Origin: Zygnema circumcarinatum
Taxonomy: Eukaryota; Streptophyta; Zygnematophyceae; Zygnematales; Zygnemataceae
Direction of reading: 5' to 3'
NCBI GenBank assembly: GCA_037447605.1
Contig: CM074804.1
Coordinates: 3,895,541-3,959,540 of the forward strand
DNA length: 64,000 bases
Numbering within the stretch: position 1 is the first letter of the stretch; each line of letters starts with the position of its first letter. The translations under genes were made by a program, and so were the position numbers. A model generated the notes under the pieces. The model saw nothing but the letters and a program-made list of their open reading frames with translations. It ran no database searches and had not been told where the DNA came from. Below, piece after piece: positions 44,701-56,062 of the stretch.

Positions 44701-47700
44701 TATTTTTTTTTTGGGAAAGGAGCTCTGTTTTCTACCTTAACTCCCCTCCCCCCCCTCCTCTTGAAGATTTCGTGAACGCATCCGAGCCCCCTCCGGAGCG
44801 GCTGCGAGAGATGGCGGCGGAGAACGGAGGATGCTTTTCCATGAACCTCAGTTCCGAGGTCACGCACTCCGTCGCTGGCAGCAAGAGGGGTGGGCCGTGC
44901 TCCTCCTCTCTCTCTCTCTTCCTTGCGCTCTCTCTCTCCCTCTTTCATTCCCGCTCTCGCTCCCACTCCCCCTTGGTCTCCCTCATTTACAAGAAAGCCG
45001 CCTTCTCCATGCAGGTTTCCGTTACACTGCCGCTGCACAATACGGAGACGTCCTGCACGTAAGCTGGTTTCTGGATTGCATTCAGCAGCAGACCTTACTG
45101 CATCCCAAACCCAGGTCAAAAGCAGAAAACTCATCACCTAATTTGACGAATGTGAAAAGGAACCGACGAAGCTTCTCAGAAGTGCAGATTCAGTGCTGCC
45201 ATGGTTCGTCGTCCGTTTCAAATCTACTTCACTGAACAAGTAGTGAAATCTCCAGCGGATTGCCTCACTTAGCCCGCTTATGCGTGTCAACAGGTTTTAG
45301 GGTGATTACGATTTGACAGTTTACTGCGGGATATTTTAGAGCGCTTTTTGAACAGACAAGTATGAACACCAGTTGTGCCTCTCTGCTTTCAGGCACTATA
45401 TTCATTTATCTCCTGCTACAAAGAAGAGAATGGCGGAGGAAATCGACGAATTTGGCGACAGTTATTTTGAGGATGTCGAGGTGGATGACGTAATCCAGGT
45501 GCTGCTAACGTTTCTTGTTTCACATAAAACGTAGGATTAGTTCCGTGCCACGTGGCAGGAAAGGTGTGGCTGTTGTAAGGGGCGTGTGTGAAGCCCCACC
45601 ATTGAATGTTTCTTTTATTGCAGTAGAGCACATCGCATGTCGCTTGCTCATGTTTTCCTTAACTTTGATCTTTGTAGTTGTTTGAATTGAAGTTGGTTTG
45701 TGGCACAGATCTTCAGCAACATGGATGCTTCGAAACTGAATGTTGACGCCGCTGCCATCACTCGCTACAAAGAGAAGTATTGTCCGGGTCGCAAGTGGTG
45801 CATTTTTAACGAATGCCGAATCTTCGCTCTGCCACCCATTCACTCAATGTAAGCCAAATGAAACTTTCAGTCGACCCTGCGATTGTTAAAAAATGGGTAC
45901 TCAGAGTTTGAGTGCCTTACCGTGACTGGTCAGCACTCTCGGTTCTTCAACTGCAAGCTTTTTTAATTTTTTTTTCCCGCTGAAGGCTTACCAGTTCACA
46001 CCAACCCTAACAGACCCCATTCCCCAACCCTAACTTTAACCTTGACCTTAAGAATAACCCTAATCATAGCAATAACAGTAGTCCTGTTCCTAAAAGTATT
46101 TCTAACCCAAGCAGTAAACCTAACCCCAGGAACAACTCTAACTACGACATAGGTCCAAATCCTAACACAAACCCTAAGCGTAACCTCAACCCTAAGCATA
46201 AGCCTACTTCTAAACAGTCATAATCCCAACAGCGACTTTGATCGTGAAAAAAACCTTATGTCTAATCCTAACTCAAATGTCACCCTGACAATCCTAGTCA
46301 TCCTGATCGTGACCTTAAACCCCAACGGTAACCATAACCCTTACAGTAACCCTGCACCTGCCAATAACCCAAACCGTGACATTAGCCCTAATCTTAGAAT
46401 AGTAACCCTACTCTAACAGTGACCCCAACCTTAACAGGAACCCTAGTCTTAATAGGCAACCCTAGCCCTAACTGCTGCCCGACCCAAACCCTGACTCTAA
46501 GCAACCTAGGCAATCCTAATGCTAACAGGATGACAGTGACTCTATCGTAGCAGTAAACCTAACAATGACATTAACAATAGCCCTAATCCTATCAGGTGCA
46601 CGAAGTCTAACAGGTAATTCTAACCCAAATAACCCTTAACCCGAAACCCTAGCGATGATCTTGATCCTAACAGTAACCGTAATTCTACAGTAATATTAGC
46701 GCTAATCCTAATGGTAACCTAATCCTGGCAGTAACCCAAACCCTAACAGTGAAACACTAACCCTGACAATAGCCCTAACTTTGATAGTAACTCTAATCCT
46801 AATTTTAGCCGTAAGCAAACAGTAACTTCAACTTTTTGTATTCTCCCCACGGATGACAGGCGGCTTGACTCTCGTGACCTCGCCGACTGCACAGTGCGAC
46901 GACTGATGATGGAGGCGGAGATGCACGGAAGCCAAAATGCGGTTTCCATTGATAAGTCGGTGACTCATTTTGTGACATATTCTCTCCCTGAAAATCGGGT
47001 ACCATTTCAGAATATCCTCAGAAGGTCAGAATTCGACCCGTTTTCGCTCTTACCATCCCTCCAGCCATACTTTCGTCTGTCCTCTGTCAGAAGACAAGCT
47101 GTTGCCCTTCTCTTTCCGTCTTTCTCTCTGTTGTCCTTCCACTTATGGCGGTATGTGGGGGATTTTTTCTCTTTGTACAGCGTGGCAGCCCCCCTGCGGG
47201 ACTTTCTGAGGTCAGAGAAGGTCCGCTTGGTCAGCCATGGCTGGCTAGAAGACTGTGTGAAATCGCAGAGGCGCATTGAGGAAGATGGCTATGAGTTGAG
47301 GTCAGATAGTCCTCTGCCATTACTTCTCCTGCTTTCGCCTCCATCCCTCGCCCTTCCTCTCCGCCCCTTACCCCCCCAAATACGTCACACGTATGATCTT
47401 GTCGTGTTGCAGGCTTCCTTCTGAGATTCAAGCAGTCCCAGAAATACCAAACACGAACATGACCACAAGTTACGTTGCGCCCGGAGCCATCTTGTCATTG
47501 TCAAAACCACCCAAAGATAGAATTCGGAAGAGAAATGTTCAACGGGCTCAACAACAGCTGAAGCCTCCCTTACACCGGAAGAGGAAAGGGAGCACAAGGG
47601 TAGGTTTATCAGAGCACGAGGAGGAGGAAAGATTTGGGGAGCAGATCTGCAACGATTTTTTGGAAAAAGACGTTTTGAATTGGGTGGGAAGTGATGATGA

Positions 47701-48298
47701 AAGGGAAGTGAAAAGAGGACGACTCCTCGTTCAAACAACTGGTGAAGAACAGAATCTTGACTCGAAAGCCGAGGGAACACAACAAGATAGGAAGGTGTCG
47801 GGTTTTGAAGGGCCGTATAGAAAACATGGTCAAGGTACGACTGTAAAAGGAAGTACCAAAATTTCTCACAATCAGGAACAGGCTGAAACCCCTAAAAATT
47901 TTGGTGGCGATGGAGAGCAGGATTATAAAGACGAATGTGCGGATTCTCTACTTGATGTCTTCTTTCCGAGCTTCAAACTTAACTCACAATCGCAGGCAAC
48001 CCTTCCAACAACTTCTTTGAGTCTGGAAGGCGGCAAAGAGGTAGACAGTTGTACTGTCCGGCAAACTGAACGGAGAGCTAATGATCCGTGCTCGGCCGAC
48101 TTTATCCTTCCCGTTGGCGAGCGAGTGCAGGAGGGAGGTCCGGAAGCTTCTGGAAGCCCACAAAGTCGTGCAGAAAGGAATGAATCGAGAGGCGACGGAA
48201 CCGAATGGCGGAAGTCTCTAAGTGTTGAAGGTCAGCCTGGGGTTAAGATGAAAGTGAGCTACAGAGACCTTGTTACGAAGCTGCTGCAGCTGGAGTAG
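35779..48298 (+). CDS. LIG4: DNA ligase IV (non-homologous end joining)
   Basis: ATP-dependent ligase that seals breaks in NHEJ with XRCC4. Exon 1 (35779-36126) is the DNA-binding start (LFGVLRLILPQLDRERGSYG). Next exons: 38481-38572, 38895-38980, 39148-39284, 39613-39687 (VLPQLATRVASSQAAWTK) and 39836-39925. The last holds the catalytic motif KFDGDR, whose Lys is adenylated. Then come CILDGELGAWDS (~40460), DLDSKWDPGDRSGKWLKLKP (~42210, motifs IV/V), FCNVGTGLTDAEAE (~43080), PPSFYKLTNHHKERPDVWVE (~43540) and LRFPRIEKIRYDKPWHDCLD (~43975). BRCT1 runs from ~44768 (AAENGGCFSMNLSSEVTHSV). The XRCC4-binding linker is at ~45410-45850 and BRCT2 at ~46860-47300. After BRCT2 an exon from ~47411 adds an unconserved charged tail of about 295 residues ending at 48298. 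Known plant LIG4 proteins also carry C-terminal extensions. Introns contain large repeat arrays. Exon 1 stays open into intron 1 to 36369. Confidence 0.92.
36140..38445. repeat. ~2.3-kb GGGTTCA heptamer array in LIG4 intron 1
   Basis: Roughly 300 or more tandem 7-mers fill intron 1 between exon 1 (ends 36126) and exon 2 (starts 38481). GGGTTCA dominates. Homogeneous blocks of variants occur: GGGCTCA (~36943-36985), GGGTTCG (~37286-37370) and GGGTTTA, the last being the plant telomere unit. Because 7 x 3 = 21, all frames stay open, giving long GFRVQGS-type frames (for example 37692-38594) that are not genes. The G-rich strand is the coding strand. Confidence 0.95.
45990..46840. repeat. Degenerate telomere-like CCTAA tract in a LIG4 intron
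   Basis: Scattered CCCTAA, CCTAAC and CAGTAACC words, highly diverged, fill the intron between the XRCC4-binding exon (ends ~45850) and the BRCT2 exon (starts ~46860). Orientation is C-rich on the coding strand, opposite to the intron 1 array. Confidence 0.8.
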
Positions 48299-49271
48299 TG
48301 GTTTCAGGATTTCGGGCTTATCAAGGGGAAGATAATGAGTGTTGTCGGGGTTCCGGTTTACAGAATTTAACAACAACTTGCTGAGCATGTCAATCACTGA
48401 TCAGGAGGTTTAGAGCTGATAGAAACTCGAGGATTTTGTGGAGTGTCCTTTTGTGTGTACATTTTGTACAGAAGTTGATCGCTAGTTTCCGCCTCTCTGT
48501 TTTTTGGAGCCAGATTAAGCGCGGAAAATTGCGGTGCTTGTGACATCTGAAGGTGATGTCACATAGCCGTAGGGTGTTTGTCTTCGCTGCCATCATGGTT
48601 GGGAGTCCGTTGTCAAAAAAGCTTGCGATGAAACGACGGCGTCATGTGACGTGTGCTCTGCTCTAACGCAGCCTAGCGGTGTTGTGCCTTGTGCCTTTGT
48701 GTGCTGAAAGTCTGCTAGAAATATGAAAAAGAATTTTGCTGTGGAGAATCCAATGTTGGCTATGTAATAACTATGGTCAGGTAATGGAGAGACGAACGTC
48801 TCATGTCCATCCCAAAAGCATGCACGTTGAGAGAGCTCGTCTGAACTAAAAGTGTCGCCAATGTGTATCAACCCCACATTTAGCCGTAGCTATGATACCG
48901 ACTTGTCGATCTGCTCCATGCTTTTGTCCTCCGACCATTGTCAAAGCTTTGTGTCTTGATAACTTAAAATTGAAATTTTGAGGCACTTAAATATCGCACA
49001 CGCTATTATCACATTGTGTTGTCTCGTTGTGTTACGACCATGGAGAGTACACCTCTTGTTGCCTTCGTACAAGTTCATTTCAAGTTCGGCTTCAGAAGCA
49101 AAAGGAAAAGGCGGGAATCGTTAGCGTTCACACGTGCCACGAATGGGGAAACATTGTACACATGCGCTATTTGTGCAAAATGGTTGTTCGTTGAAATATC
49201 TGTTCCTGTACCGATACGTCGCACAAAAGAACCAGACGAGATAAATGTGGGGAGGGCATCTGAAGCAGACC
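48299..49271. other. Convergent spacer after LIG4
   Basis: AT-richer sequence between the LIG4 stop and the 3' end of the minus-strand coiled-coil gene. No supported exon or RNA gene is seen. Confidence 0.6.
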
Positions 49272-50256
49272 CTAGACGACCTCCTCTTCCGTCTTTGGCC
49301 TCTTCGCCGATACTGGCGACTGGTCTTGCTCCTCTGGTTGGACGGTACCTTTGACCTTAGGAAGGACGAGCTGTCCCAAAATGCGAAGGGCCATTTTCGC
49401 GAGTGGAACAGAAGCAGACGCTGCTGAGGCTGATGAAGATGGTGGCGCGGAATCATCAGGCCGGTTCTCAAGAGGTGCAGACAGTGCAATTTGCAATGTC
49501 GATTGTTGATCTGGACTTGGAACTGGAGAGATCGCCCTCTTTTTCGATGGCGATGACGAGCTCTGCAGTTTGAAATGCCATAATACCTTGCTCAACATCA
49601 TGTGTTGTAGAACTAAGGACAAGAATGAAGAAGTTGCGAATGCATGCAGTGAGTCAATGTCGCATACGTCTTTTCCCGTGCTTACCCTTCAGCAAGATCA
49701 ACAGCAATAGCAGCAAAGGCACTTGATTTGGCGCAATACCTAATAGGAAAGCGATGGTTTTTCTTAAAACTGGAATCTCAGCTTGCGCTGATAGGTTTAC
49801 CTTTCCCAGTGCATGCTTGGGAGTATCTTGTTTCGATTCACTCTCCTCGATTTTTGAAAATGGACGATTTTGCTGAACGAACATATTCTCCTGCTTATCT
49901 CCTTGACGATCTTGAGGATGCAGTCCTGTCCACAGCGACTGCTGCATGGCCTCCATATCATCCAAATCTGCCTTCAAAGTGCGCAATTTACTTGTTTCAT
50001 CGTGCAGGAGACGCAATTCGCGTTTCAAAACTTCCCGCTCGATTTTATGAAGGTTGAAGTCCGCCCGCGCGTCCTGCAAAACGAAGATCGAAAGTAGACA
50101 AGAGGAAATGCGACAAGAGAAGAGTGACAGCAGGATTACATCTGTCGGCATGAAGGTCAAGACATGGAGTCGCACAATCACGGGCATGCCGTATGGTAGT
50201 GCGACAGTGAGAATGCAAGCTTCCGCAGACATATAGAAAGAGAGAGTGAGATAGAT

Positions 50257-50290
<34 letters not shown>

Positions 50291-51007
50291 TGCAGCTGCC
50301 TATTTTTACATCCTTGCATGGCACTGCATGCATGTGCTCCGGAAGAAACGCCTTTAGGATGCTTATAGCACCCAAAATTACTTGAGCAAGGAAAGAAAAA
50401 TGAGCGTAATGGATGCAGGATCATCATTCCCGATGCATCAAGTGGCCAATTTTTATGCTTCTTCACCTTGAAAACGATTACAAATACAAGCTAAATGTCC
50501 CCTAAGTACAAGCACTTACCGATCATCAAGTGGCCTTGTATTGAATTTATTTATTCATTTACTAACTAGAATTGCACTCACGTGAATAAGTTCGGTGGTG
50601 CGAGCGGCTTCTTCCGCGAGAAGTTTCCTTTCATTTCCGACTCTCAGCCTGTCAGCTTTCAGCTCATTCCTCTCATCTTCTATCTTCAGCCTCTCAGATT
50701 TTAGCTCCTCTTTGGCGGAAACTACTGTTTCCGTCTCCCTCTGCAAGACCTTTGACCAATATTGAAGAATTCCCTCAGATTCATCGGCTTCAACTTTCGG
50801 TAAAAATCTTTCTCCAAAGTAGCGAATAACTGCCGTTGTCTCCATCATCAGCTCCATTTCTTGATCGATGAGTGGAACATCGTGAAAGTTGTCTCCACCA
50901 AGCTTCCGCATAGAATCAATATCATCTCTGGCCCGCCGCAGCTCCATCTGCAGGCAGTGTAGGTACCATCTCGCCTTCCTCTCGCCTGGTCCTCCGGGAG
51001 CAGTCAT
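49272..51007 (-). CDS. Coiled-coil protein of unknown function
   Basis: Three exons are supported. Exon 1 (51007-50583) starts MTAPGGPGERKARWYLHCLQ and is followed by a helical Glu/Arg/Lys-rich region with heptad-like spacing (SAKEELKSERLKIEDERNEL). It ends TTELIH before a GTGAGT donor. Exon 2 (from 50074) continues the coil (REVLKRELRLLHDETSKLRT) and contains KTIAFLLGIAPNQ before a likely GTGCCT donor. Exon 3 (to 49272) is Ser/Pro/Ala-rich and ends AKRPKTEEEVV. RPKTEEE and the KK/KR clusters could be nuclear-localisation-like, but this is weak. I do not recognise the family. A tether, cytoskeletal or SMC-like accessory role is possible but unsupported. Confidence 0.6.
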
Positions 51008-51288
51008 TCAGTCTTCTGCACTTCCAATCACAGATCCACTCCTCTCCCCTCCACGCTCCTCCTCCTCCTCTGCCTTATCCCTCTCTCCACCACTCCTTCC
51101 TGCATGTGTCTCCCTCCCTCTCCTCCCTCTTCTCCCTCCCTCCCTCCCTCCCTTCCTCCCTCCCTCCTCCCCGGCCACCAGCTGCAACCCGCCGTCCATT
51201 GCAGGGCCTGCCCAAAAAGTGGTGCACCGCCGTCCTTGCAGCCACTCACCGCCCGCCACGTCATCACCGCTCGCCCGCCTGCCGAGTC

Positions 51289-51420
51289 GTACGGTCAGCG
51301 CGAGCCTCCGCAATTGAGTTACAGTACAGTACAGTACAGTACAGTACTGTACTGTAGCGCGCGGACGGAAGGAGCCGTACGACCTACATGTACGGCAATG
51401 TACGGCCATGTACGGCCGCC
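51289..51420. promoter_or_regulatory. GTAC-rich segment upstream of the coiled-coil gene
   Basis: A (TACAG)n run at 51320-51356 turns into its own complement at AGTACT, making an almost perfect palindrome. CGTACG and TGTACGGC words follow at about 51380-51415. It lies 280-410 bp upstream of the minus-strand start at 51007. Confidence 0.45.
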
Positions 51421-51462
51421 TGCAGGGCCAGCCGGACAGGACGGGCCGCTGCTTCGGACGCG

Positions 51463-51720
51463 CGCCGCCCTCCCTCCCTCTCTCCCTCTCCCACCCTCCC
51501 TCCTACCCTCCCACCCTCCCTCCCTCCCTCTCTCCCGCCCTCACTCTCGCCCTCCCGCCCTCCCTCCCTTCCTCCCTCCCTCTCTCCCTCCCTCCCTCCC
51601 GCCTTCCCGCCCTCCCGCCCTCCCTCCCTCCCTCTCTCCTGCTCTCCCTCCCTCTCTCCTACCCTCATTCCGGCCCTCCCGCCCTCCCTCCCTCCCTTCC
51701 TCCCTCCCCCCCTCCCTCTC
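51463..51720. repeat. (CCCT)n-type pyrimidine repeat
   Basis: CCCTCCCTCC units with GCCCT interruptions. Pro/Ser/Leu frames on the plus strand and Gly/Arg/Glu frames on the minus strand across it are not genes. Confidence 0.95.
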
Positions 51721-51913
51721 GCTGCCTCGGCCTGCTTCGCTTGGCAGGCGCGAGCCCGGCAGCCAGGTGGAGCGAGCCAATGCCATTTTTTTCAATTCCA
51801 GTGAGTGCATGAAGACTTATTCTGAATGGGCCTCCGCGGCCCTTTTGCGTCATGCCAGCGTCGGCCAACACAGCGCAGGCGCTCGCCATAAGGGAAGGGT
51901 CAGAGATGCTTAG

Positions 51914-53000
51914 TGCCCAATATGCGTGATTTTGTTGTCAACACGTTCTTGCAAAGCACGTGCCATTTACTATTACATTGTACCGTTTCAAGTTCACAAC
52001 CTTCACTTCATATCGACAGCGCATGCCCGGCCCGCTGTTGGGGACTGTCCCGATGGCCTTCCGGCCCTCCCCTCCCTTCACGCGACGTGCCCCAAAAATC
52101 ATGTGGAAACCTCTGAATTCATTTGAGAACTTCTGAAAACTATTGCAGTCATTGAGAACTATTGAACTGCGGTAGTGCAAACATCGCAGGGCATGGAAGA
52201 ATCGAAGGAGAGGAGAGGAGTGATGGTGATTTGTCATACGGAGCACTCGCTCGCTGCTGCCGGATCGCGATTTGAAAGGACAAACTCAGTAGCAATAAAC
52301 CCACTATAAATAACACAAAAAGCTGAAATTTTTAGCATGAAGTTGCTTGAGAATCTCAAGCTCCTTCTTAACCCTAGCCCTAGCTTGCTTATCTCCTATA
52401 GGACCTGCACTGGCCCTACTCCTAAAGAAAAATTGCTAAGAGCCATTTTCGCAAGCCGAATACAGATCTATGCTCAAGAAAGGTAAAGCGGCTAAGCATA
52501 AGTAATAAAGGCAGCCATGAAAATTGTTGCTTGTAGATAATGAGTAAAGATTAGTATGTAATTTGCCAGTCGCTCTATTTCCATCAAAGTTTCTAAAGTA
52601 GAAATAAACACTGAGTTTGTATACTTACTTCATTGCTCGTCGTCTCCGCCAAGTCGTTCCATTAGTAGCTTTTTTTATTTACATCTGCGCCATTCTATAG
52701 AAGTAGCCACTTAACCACTTGATAATCTCATAAGCACCCGAATGGCTTTTCCAGTTGCTCATGTTTGTCCATCAAAATCGATTTGCTCGTTGAAAGCTAG
52801 TTTCTCTAATACCAGTCGTACCTTTTCGAACACGACAGCCCGATTGCCTGCATGCGCTCCAAGGGAACCAAGTCGGGAATAAGCTCCAGGGTTGTTTTCT
52901 CTCCAGAGTACGATATGCGTTTTGGTATCGGGTTTATGGAAGGCTTTCCTTAAGCACTACAGCCAATTGTTTGAAGTCTGGTACGCCCGCCCTTGCTTAC
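51914..53000. other. AT-rich stretch without a recognised gene
   Basis: Moderately AT-rich sequence with only short frames lacking splice-consistent neighbours or recognisable motifs. I see no gene here. Confidence 0.5.
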
Positions 53001-53003
53001 CAT

Positions 53004-53036
53004 GCCATGCCATGCCATGCCATGCCATGCCATGCG
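53004..53036. repeat. (CATGC)n pentamer repeat
   Basis: About seven CCATG units, the reverse complement of the 34869-34915 repeat. They are followed directly by a GC-rich CpG-island-like block with a perfect TGACGTCA at 53181-53188. Confidence 0.85.
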
Positions 53037-53959
53037 CGCGGGCCCACGCAACTCCCCGCCCCCCCCGAGCAGCGCGCCCCTGCCATTGGCCGCCCGCCCG
53101 CCGGCGGGGGTCCCGTGAAGCTTCGCGCCGGCCCGAGCACAGCCAATGGCCGGCGCCAGCGCGGCGGACGCGTCGAGGCATGACGTCATGAGCCGTCAGC
53201 GCCGCGACAGGGCGGCCGGCGAAGCCGCCCCGGTTCCTCCGCTCGCCGGGACCGGATCGCCAAACAAAATACTAGTACTCCGCATTCCATCGCAAGAAAC
53301 ATGCGTGAATCTCGTGATAGTTAGAAGTGTACCGGATTTTGATATGCGAGCTGTGACGCACGGGAAGCCCTTTCGGCGGGAAAAAGCTTGACCTGGCGAA
53401 GCTTCTCGGAGGGCGGGCCGCGTCATGATGACGCTGCGGGCGGGCGGCCCGCAGCGGTGGCCGCCCGGCACGCCACGTGGCGCCAGCCAGCCTCGTCACG
53501 CACGCGCGAAGGAGCGCGCAGCCAATCAGTTGCGACCTTGAATCTTCCCACTGAACGATATCGGTACGCGCGGCTGCGCGGGATCCATGTTGTCCCGGCC
53601 TGAACCTGGTGAAAATAAGTACGCATTCTAAGATGGGTACGGCTCAATTTGGTTTTTTGACAGCTAATCGAAAGCCAAGAAGTATCTAAAGTCAGACGCA
53701 GTACAATGCAAAAGTACTTTAAGGTTGACTTAACCATGTCAATTCAAAGTGGATGAACGGATTCTACATTTGTCACCACAGTTGAACCGGCCCAGGTCGT
53801 CCTCACCTGCCGGAAAGCACCTCGTCAACGAGGAACAAAGAATCCGTACTCCTCCGCTCGGCACGATACTCATTTCGATTCCCGCATCCACGCTCTCGCC
53901 TCTACAGCTCTAAACCCTACATTTTGCATTTCATCAAAACATTTTACCTGCCCGAATCG

Positions 53960-54175
53960 TCCTCCGTACGCACTTCTCACCTTCACAATTCGTTCATTGT
54001 CTGCCCGTTGTACTTTTTCCACCTGCCCGAATAATATACCCCATTTGTCCCCGAATTCGCGGTTTGAAAAAGGCCCCCTCTCCCTCCCCTCCCCTGCAAC
54101 GGCCGGACGGTCCTCCGCCGTGGCGACCTCCGCGGGATAAAGAGGGAGGGGAGGAGCCCGCTCGGCCTCAGCCAT
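53960..54175 (-). CDS. Possible first exon of an unrecognised minus-strand gene
   Basis: A Met at 54175 in a GC-rich region opens a 70-odd residue non-repetitive frame (for example GPFSNREFGDKWGILFGQVE). It ends at a good AG|GTAAAA donor near 53948. A second short coding-like segment (RRSTDSLFLVDEVLSG) with a strong GTGAGG donor lies near 53855-53805. I could not extend it further or find a family. It would share a divergent promoter with the 54548 gene. Confidence 0.25.
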
Positions 54176-54375
54176 GGCGGGCGGCCTGCAGACTGGGCAA
54201 GGAGGGAGCGGAAGGGCGGATCGTAGGGCTCAGATTTAGGGCTCAGGTTCTGGGTTCAGGTGTAGGGGGGAAAAGTGGGATCAGAGGGAGAGGTGGTGAA
54301 GGGGAGACGACGAGAGGGAAAGAGAGGGAGAGCGAGAGTGGGAGGGAGAGAGAGAGAGAGGGAGAGGGAGAGAGA

Positions 54376-54425
<50 letters not shown>

Positions 54426-54547
54426 AGAGAGCGTGAATAGAGGAAGGAGGGAAAGAGAAGGCGGAGGAACGAGGGCGAAGAAGGCTCTTAAGGGTTTCAG
54501 AACCAGAGAGAGTGGGAACAGTGTAGAGAGAGAGAGAGAGAGAGAGG

Positions 54548-56062
54548 ATGATCGCGTCAGATGCTGGCGGAGGGGCCGAGCCCTCGTCCTCCGCGTTGCA
54601 CTCCTCCCCCCCTCCTTCGCCCCCTCCCGCGCAGTCCTCCGCGCCGGCCCATCAGACGGCGGCCGCGCGTTCCCGAAAAGAAAGGCGGCGCAAAATGTTT
54701 TCCTCTCCCACACTTTTGTCCCTTTTCGGGCAGTCAGAATCCGTGGAGAAGCTGCCCAGGGAGCTCGCCCTCGACCAGGGTGAGGAGAGAGAGGGAGAGG
54801 GAGAGGGAGAGGGAGAGGGAGAGGGAGAGGAGCGGAGAGCCTCTCGTCACGGTCCCTTCTCTGGGCCCTTGCTGCGGTCAACGGGAGCACAAAAAAGCGG
54901 AACTGAAACGGAGGAGTTCCCGAAGAGCGAGTCCTGGTCCGGCACGGCTTCCGGGCTTAGGGTTCAGGAAGCTTCCGAACGATTCTCCAGCGACTCTTCG
55001 GGAGAGCTCGTCGTGTTGCAGACGTCTCCTTCGTCTGCGAGCGATAGCGGTAGTGGGGAGCAGAGCTCTACGGCTTCGAGGAGAGGGGCGGAGACGGGCA
55101 GGAGGGCGAGAATATGCAGATGGCTCACTACGCCTGCCGCTACTACAGGGGCAGCAACGGCAGCAAAAGGAGGAGGTGGTGCTCCTCTAGTCCCGGTTTC
55201 AGTTCCGATTCCAGCTTCACTTCCAGTTTCAGTTCCAGCCTCAGTTTCGGAGATGGAAGAGCTTCCGTCAGGGAGTGGGAGGGAGGCTCCTTCGACTTCG
55301 AAGCGGGCAAGGTTGAGTAAGATTTTTCGAGGGAGGAAGGGGGAGAAGAGTGGGAGAGGAGGGGAATTGGAAGCTTCCTATGGCGTTTCAGTGCCAGCCA
55401 TGGCTCACTCACAGAGCGTGACCCTCGAGTCGACTATTCACAGGCTGCAGATTCCACCATCCTCGACTGTGGAGGTCATGACATTGATGCCGCAGAGGCT
55501 GAGAAGAGGGGAGGAGCGGGAGAGGGAGAGGGAGAGGGAGACGGAGAAGGAGAAGAAGCTGTCGGGCGATTCCACCGGTTTTCGACGGAATTTAAAGGGG
55601 GTTTCAGGGGAACTTTCGAGGTCTGGGCCGTTGGAGGAGAAGGCGGGTGAGAAGGGGGAGCGGAGGAGAGAGAGGGGGAGCGATCAGGAGGGGGACTTTG
55701 TTGTAGTACTATTCCTTGTAGTGGTGATCCTCTATTGCCTCTTTATGGGCTGGTTTCCTGCGATTATAGCGACGGGATTTGTGGGATTAGTGATGTCCCA
55801 CATGAACAAGAGGGTAGTGGAGTTGGGAAAGAAGAGTTCGAGGGGCGGGAAGAGATTAGGACAGGCGGTGATGGGTGGAGGCAGTGGGAGACAGGGAGGG
55901 AGGGAGGGGAAAGGGAACGGTAGAGTGAATGCGGTGAGCAATTTGGGGAGTCCGAGATCTCCCAGTATTGCGGAGATTATTGAGCACAGTCAGGTAAGCG
56001 ATCCGAGAACACAGGCTGTTCTCGCGGGGCTACTCAGCAGGTCAAGGAGGGCTTCCGTTTGA
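54548..56062 (+). CDS. Single-exon membrane-anchored protein of unknown function
   Basis: A 504-residue frame without introns. The N-terminal half is Ser/Pro/Ala/Gly-rich and includes an acidic repeat (GEGEGEGE, from (GGGAGA)n near 54790-54830). Basic clusters follow (RSRKERRRKM, SKRARLSKIFRGRKGEK). A single hydrophobic segment near residues 382-420 contains VVVLFLVVVILYCLFMGWFP and then AIIATGFVGLVMSHM. A basic, Gly/Ser-rich tail ends RSRRASV. A basic domain followed by one membrane hairpin or span and a short tail is seen in some plant proteins of unknown role, but I cannot assign a family. The GA-rich 5' flank (54340-54545) is probably the UTR. The Met at 54548 may not be the true start. 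Confidence 0.5.
   Translation: MIASDAGGGAEPSSSALHSSPPPSPPPAQSSAPAHQTAAARSRKERRRKMFSSPTLLSLFGQSESVEKLPRELALDQGEEREGEGEGEGEGEGEERRASRHGPFSGPLLRSTGAQKSGTETEEFPKSESWSGTASGLRVQEASERFSSDSSGELVVLQTSPSSASDSGSGEQSSTASRRGAETGRRARICRWLTTPAATTGAATAAKGGGGAPLVPVSVPIPASLPVSVPASVSEMEELPSGSGREAPSTSKRARLSKIFRGRKGEKSGRGGELEASYGVSVPAMAHSQSVTLESTIHRLQIPPSSTVEVMTLMPQRLRRGEERERERERETEKEKKLSGDSTGFRRNLKGVSGELSRSGPLEEKAGEKGERRRERGSDQEGDFVVVLFLVVVILYCLFMGWFPAIIATGFVGLVMSHMNKRVVELGKKSSRGGKRLGQAVMGGGSGRQGGREGKGNGRVNAVSNLGSPRSPSIAEIIEHSQVSDPRTQAVLAGLLSRSRRASV

Noticed and set aside
50178-50466. Upstream extension of the coiled-coil gene's exon 2 encoding hydrophobic stretches
   Set aside because: This open stretch lies in the intron. 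A clear TGCAG acceptor at 50075 and phase-matched exon 1 exclude it.
51104-51913. 269-residue Pro/Ser-rich protein
   Set aside because: Driven by CCCT repeats, with no splice-consistent or conserved segment.
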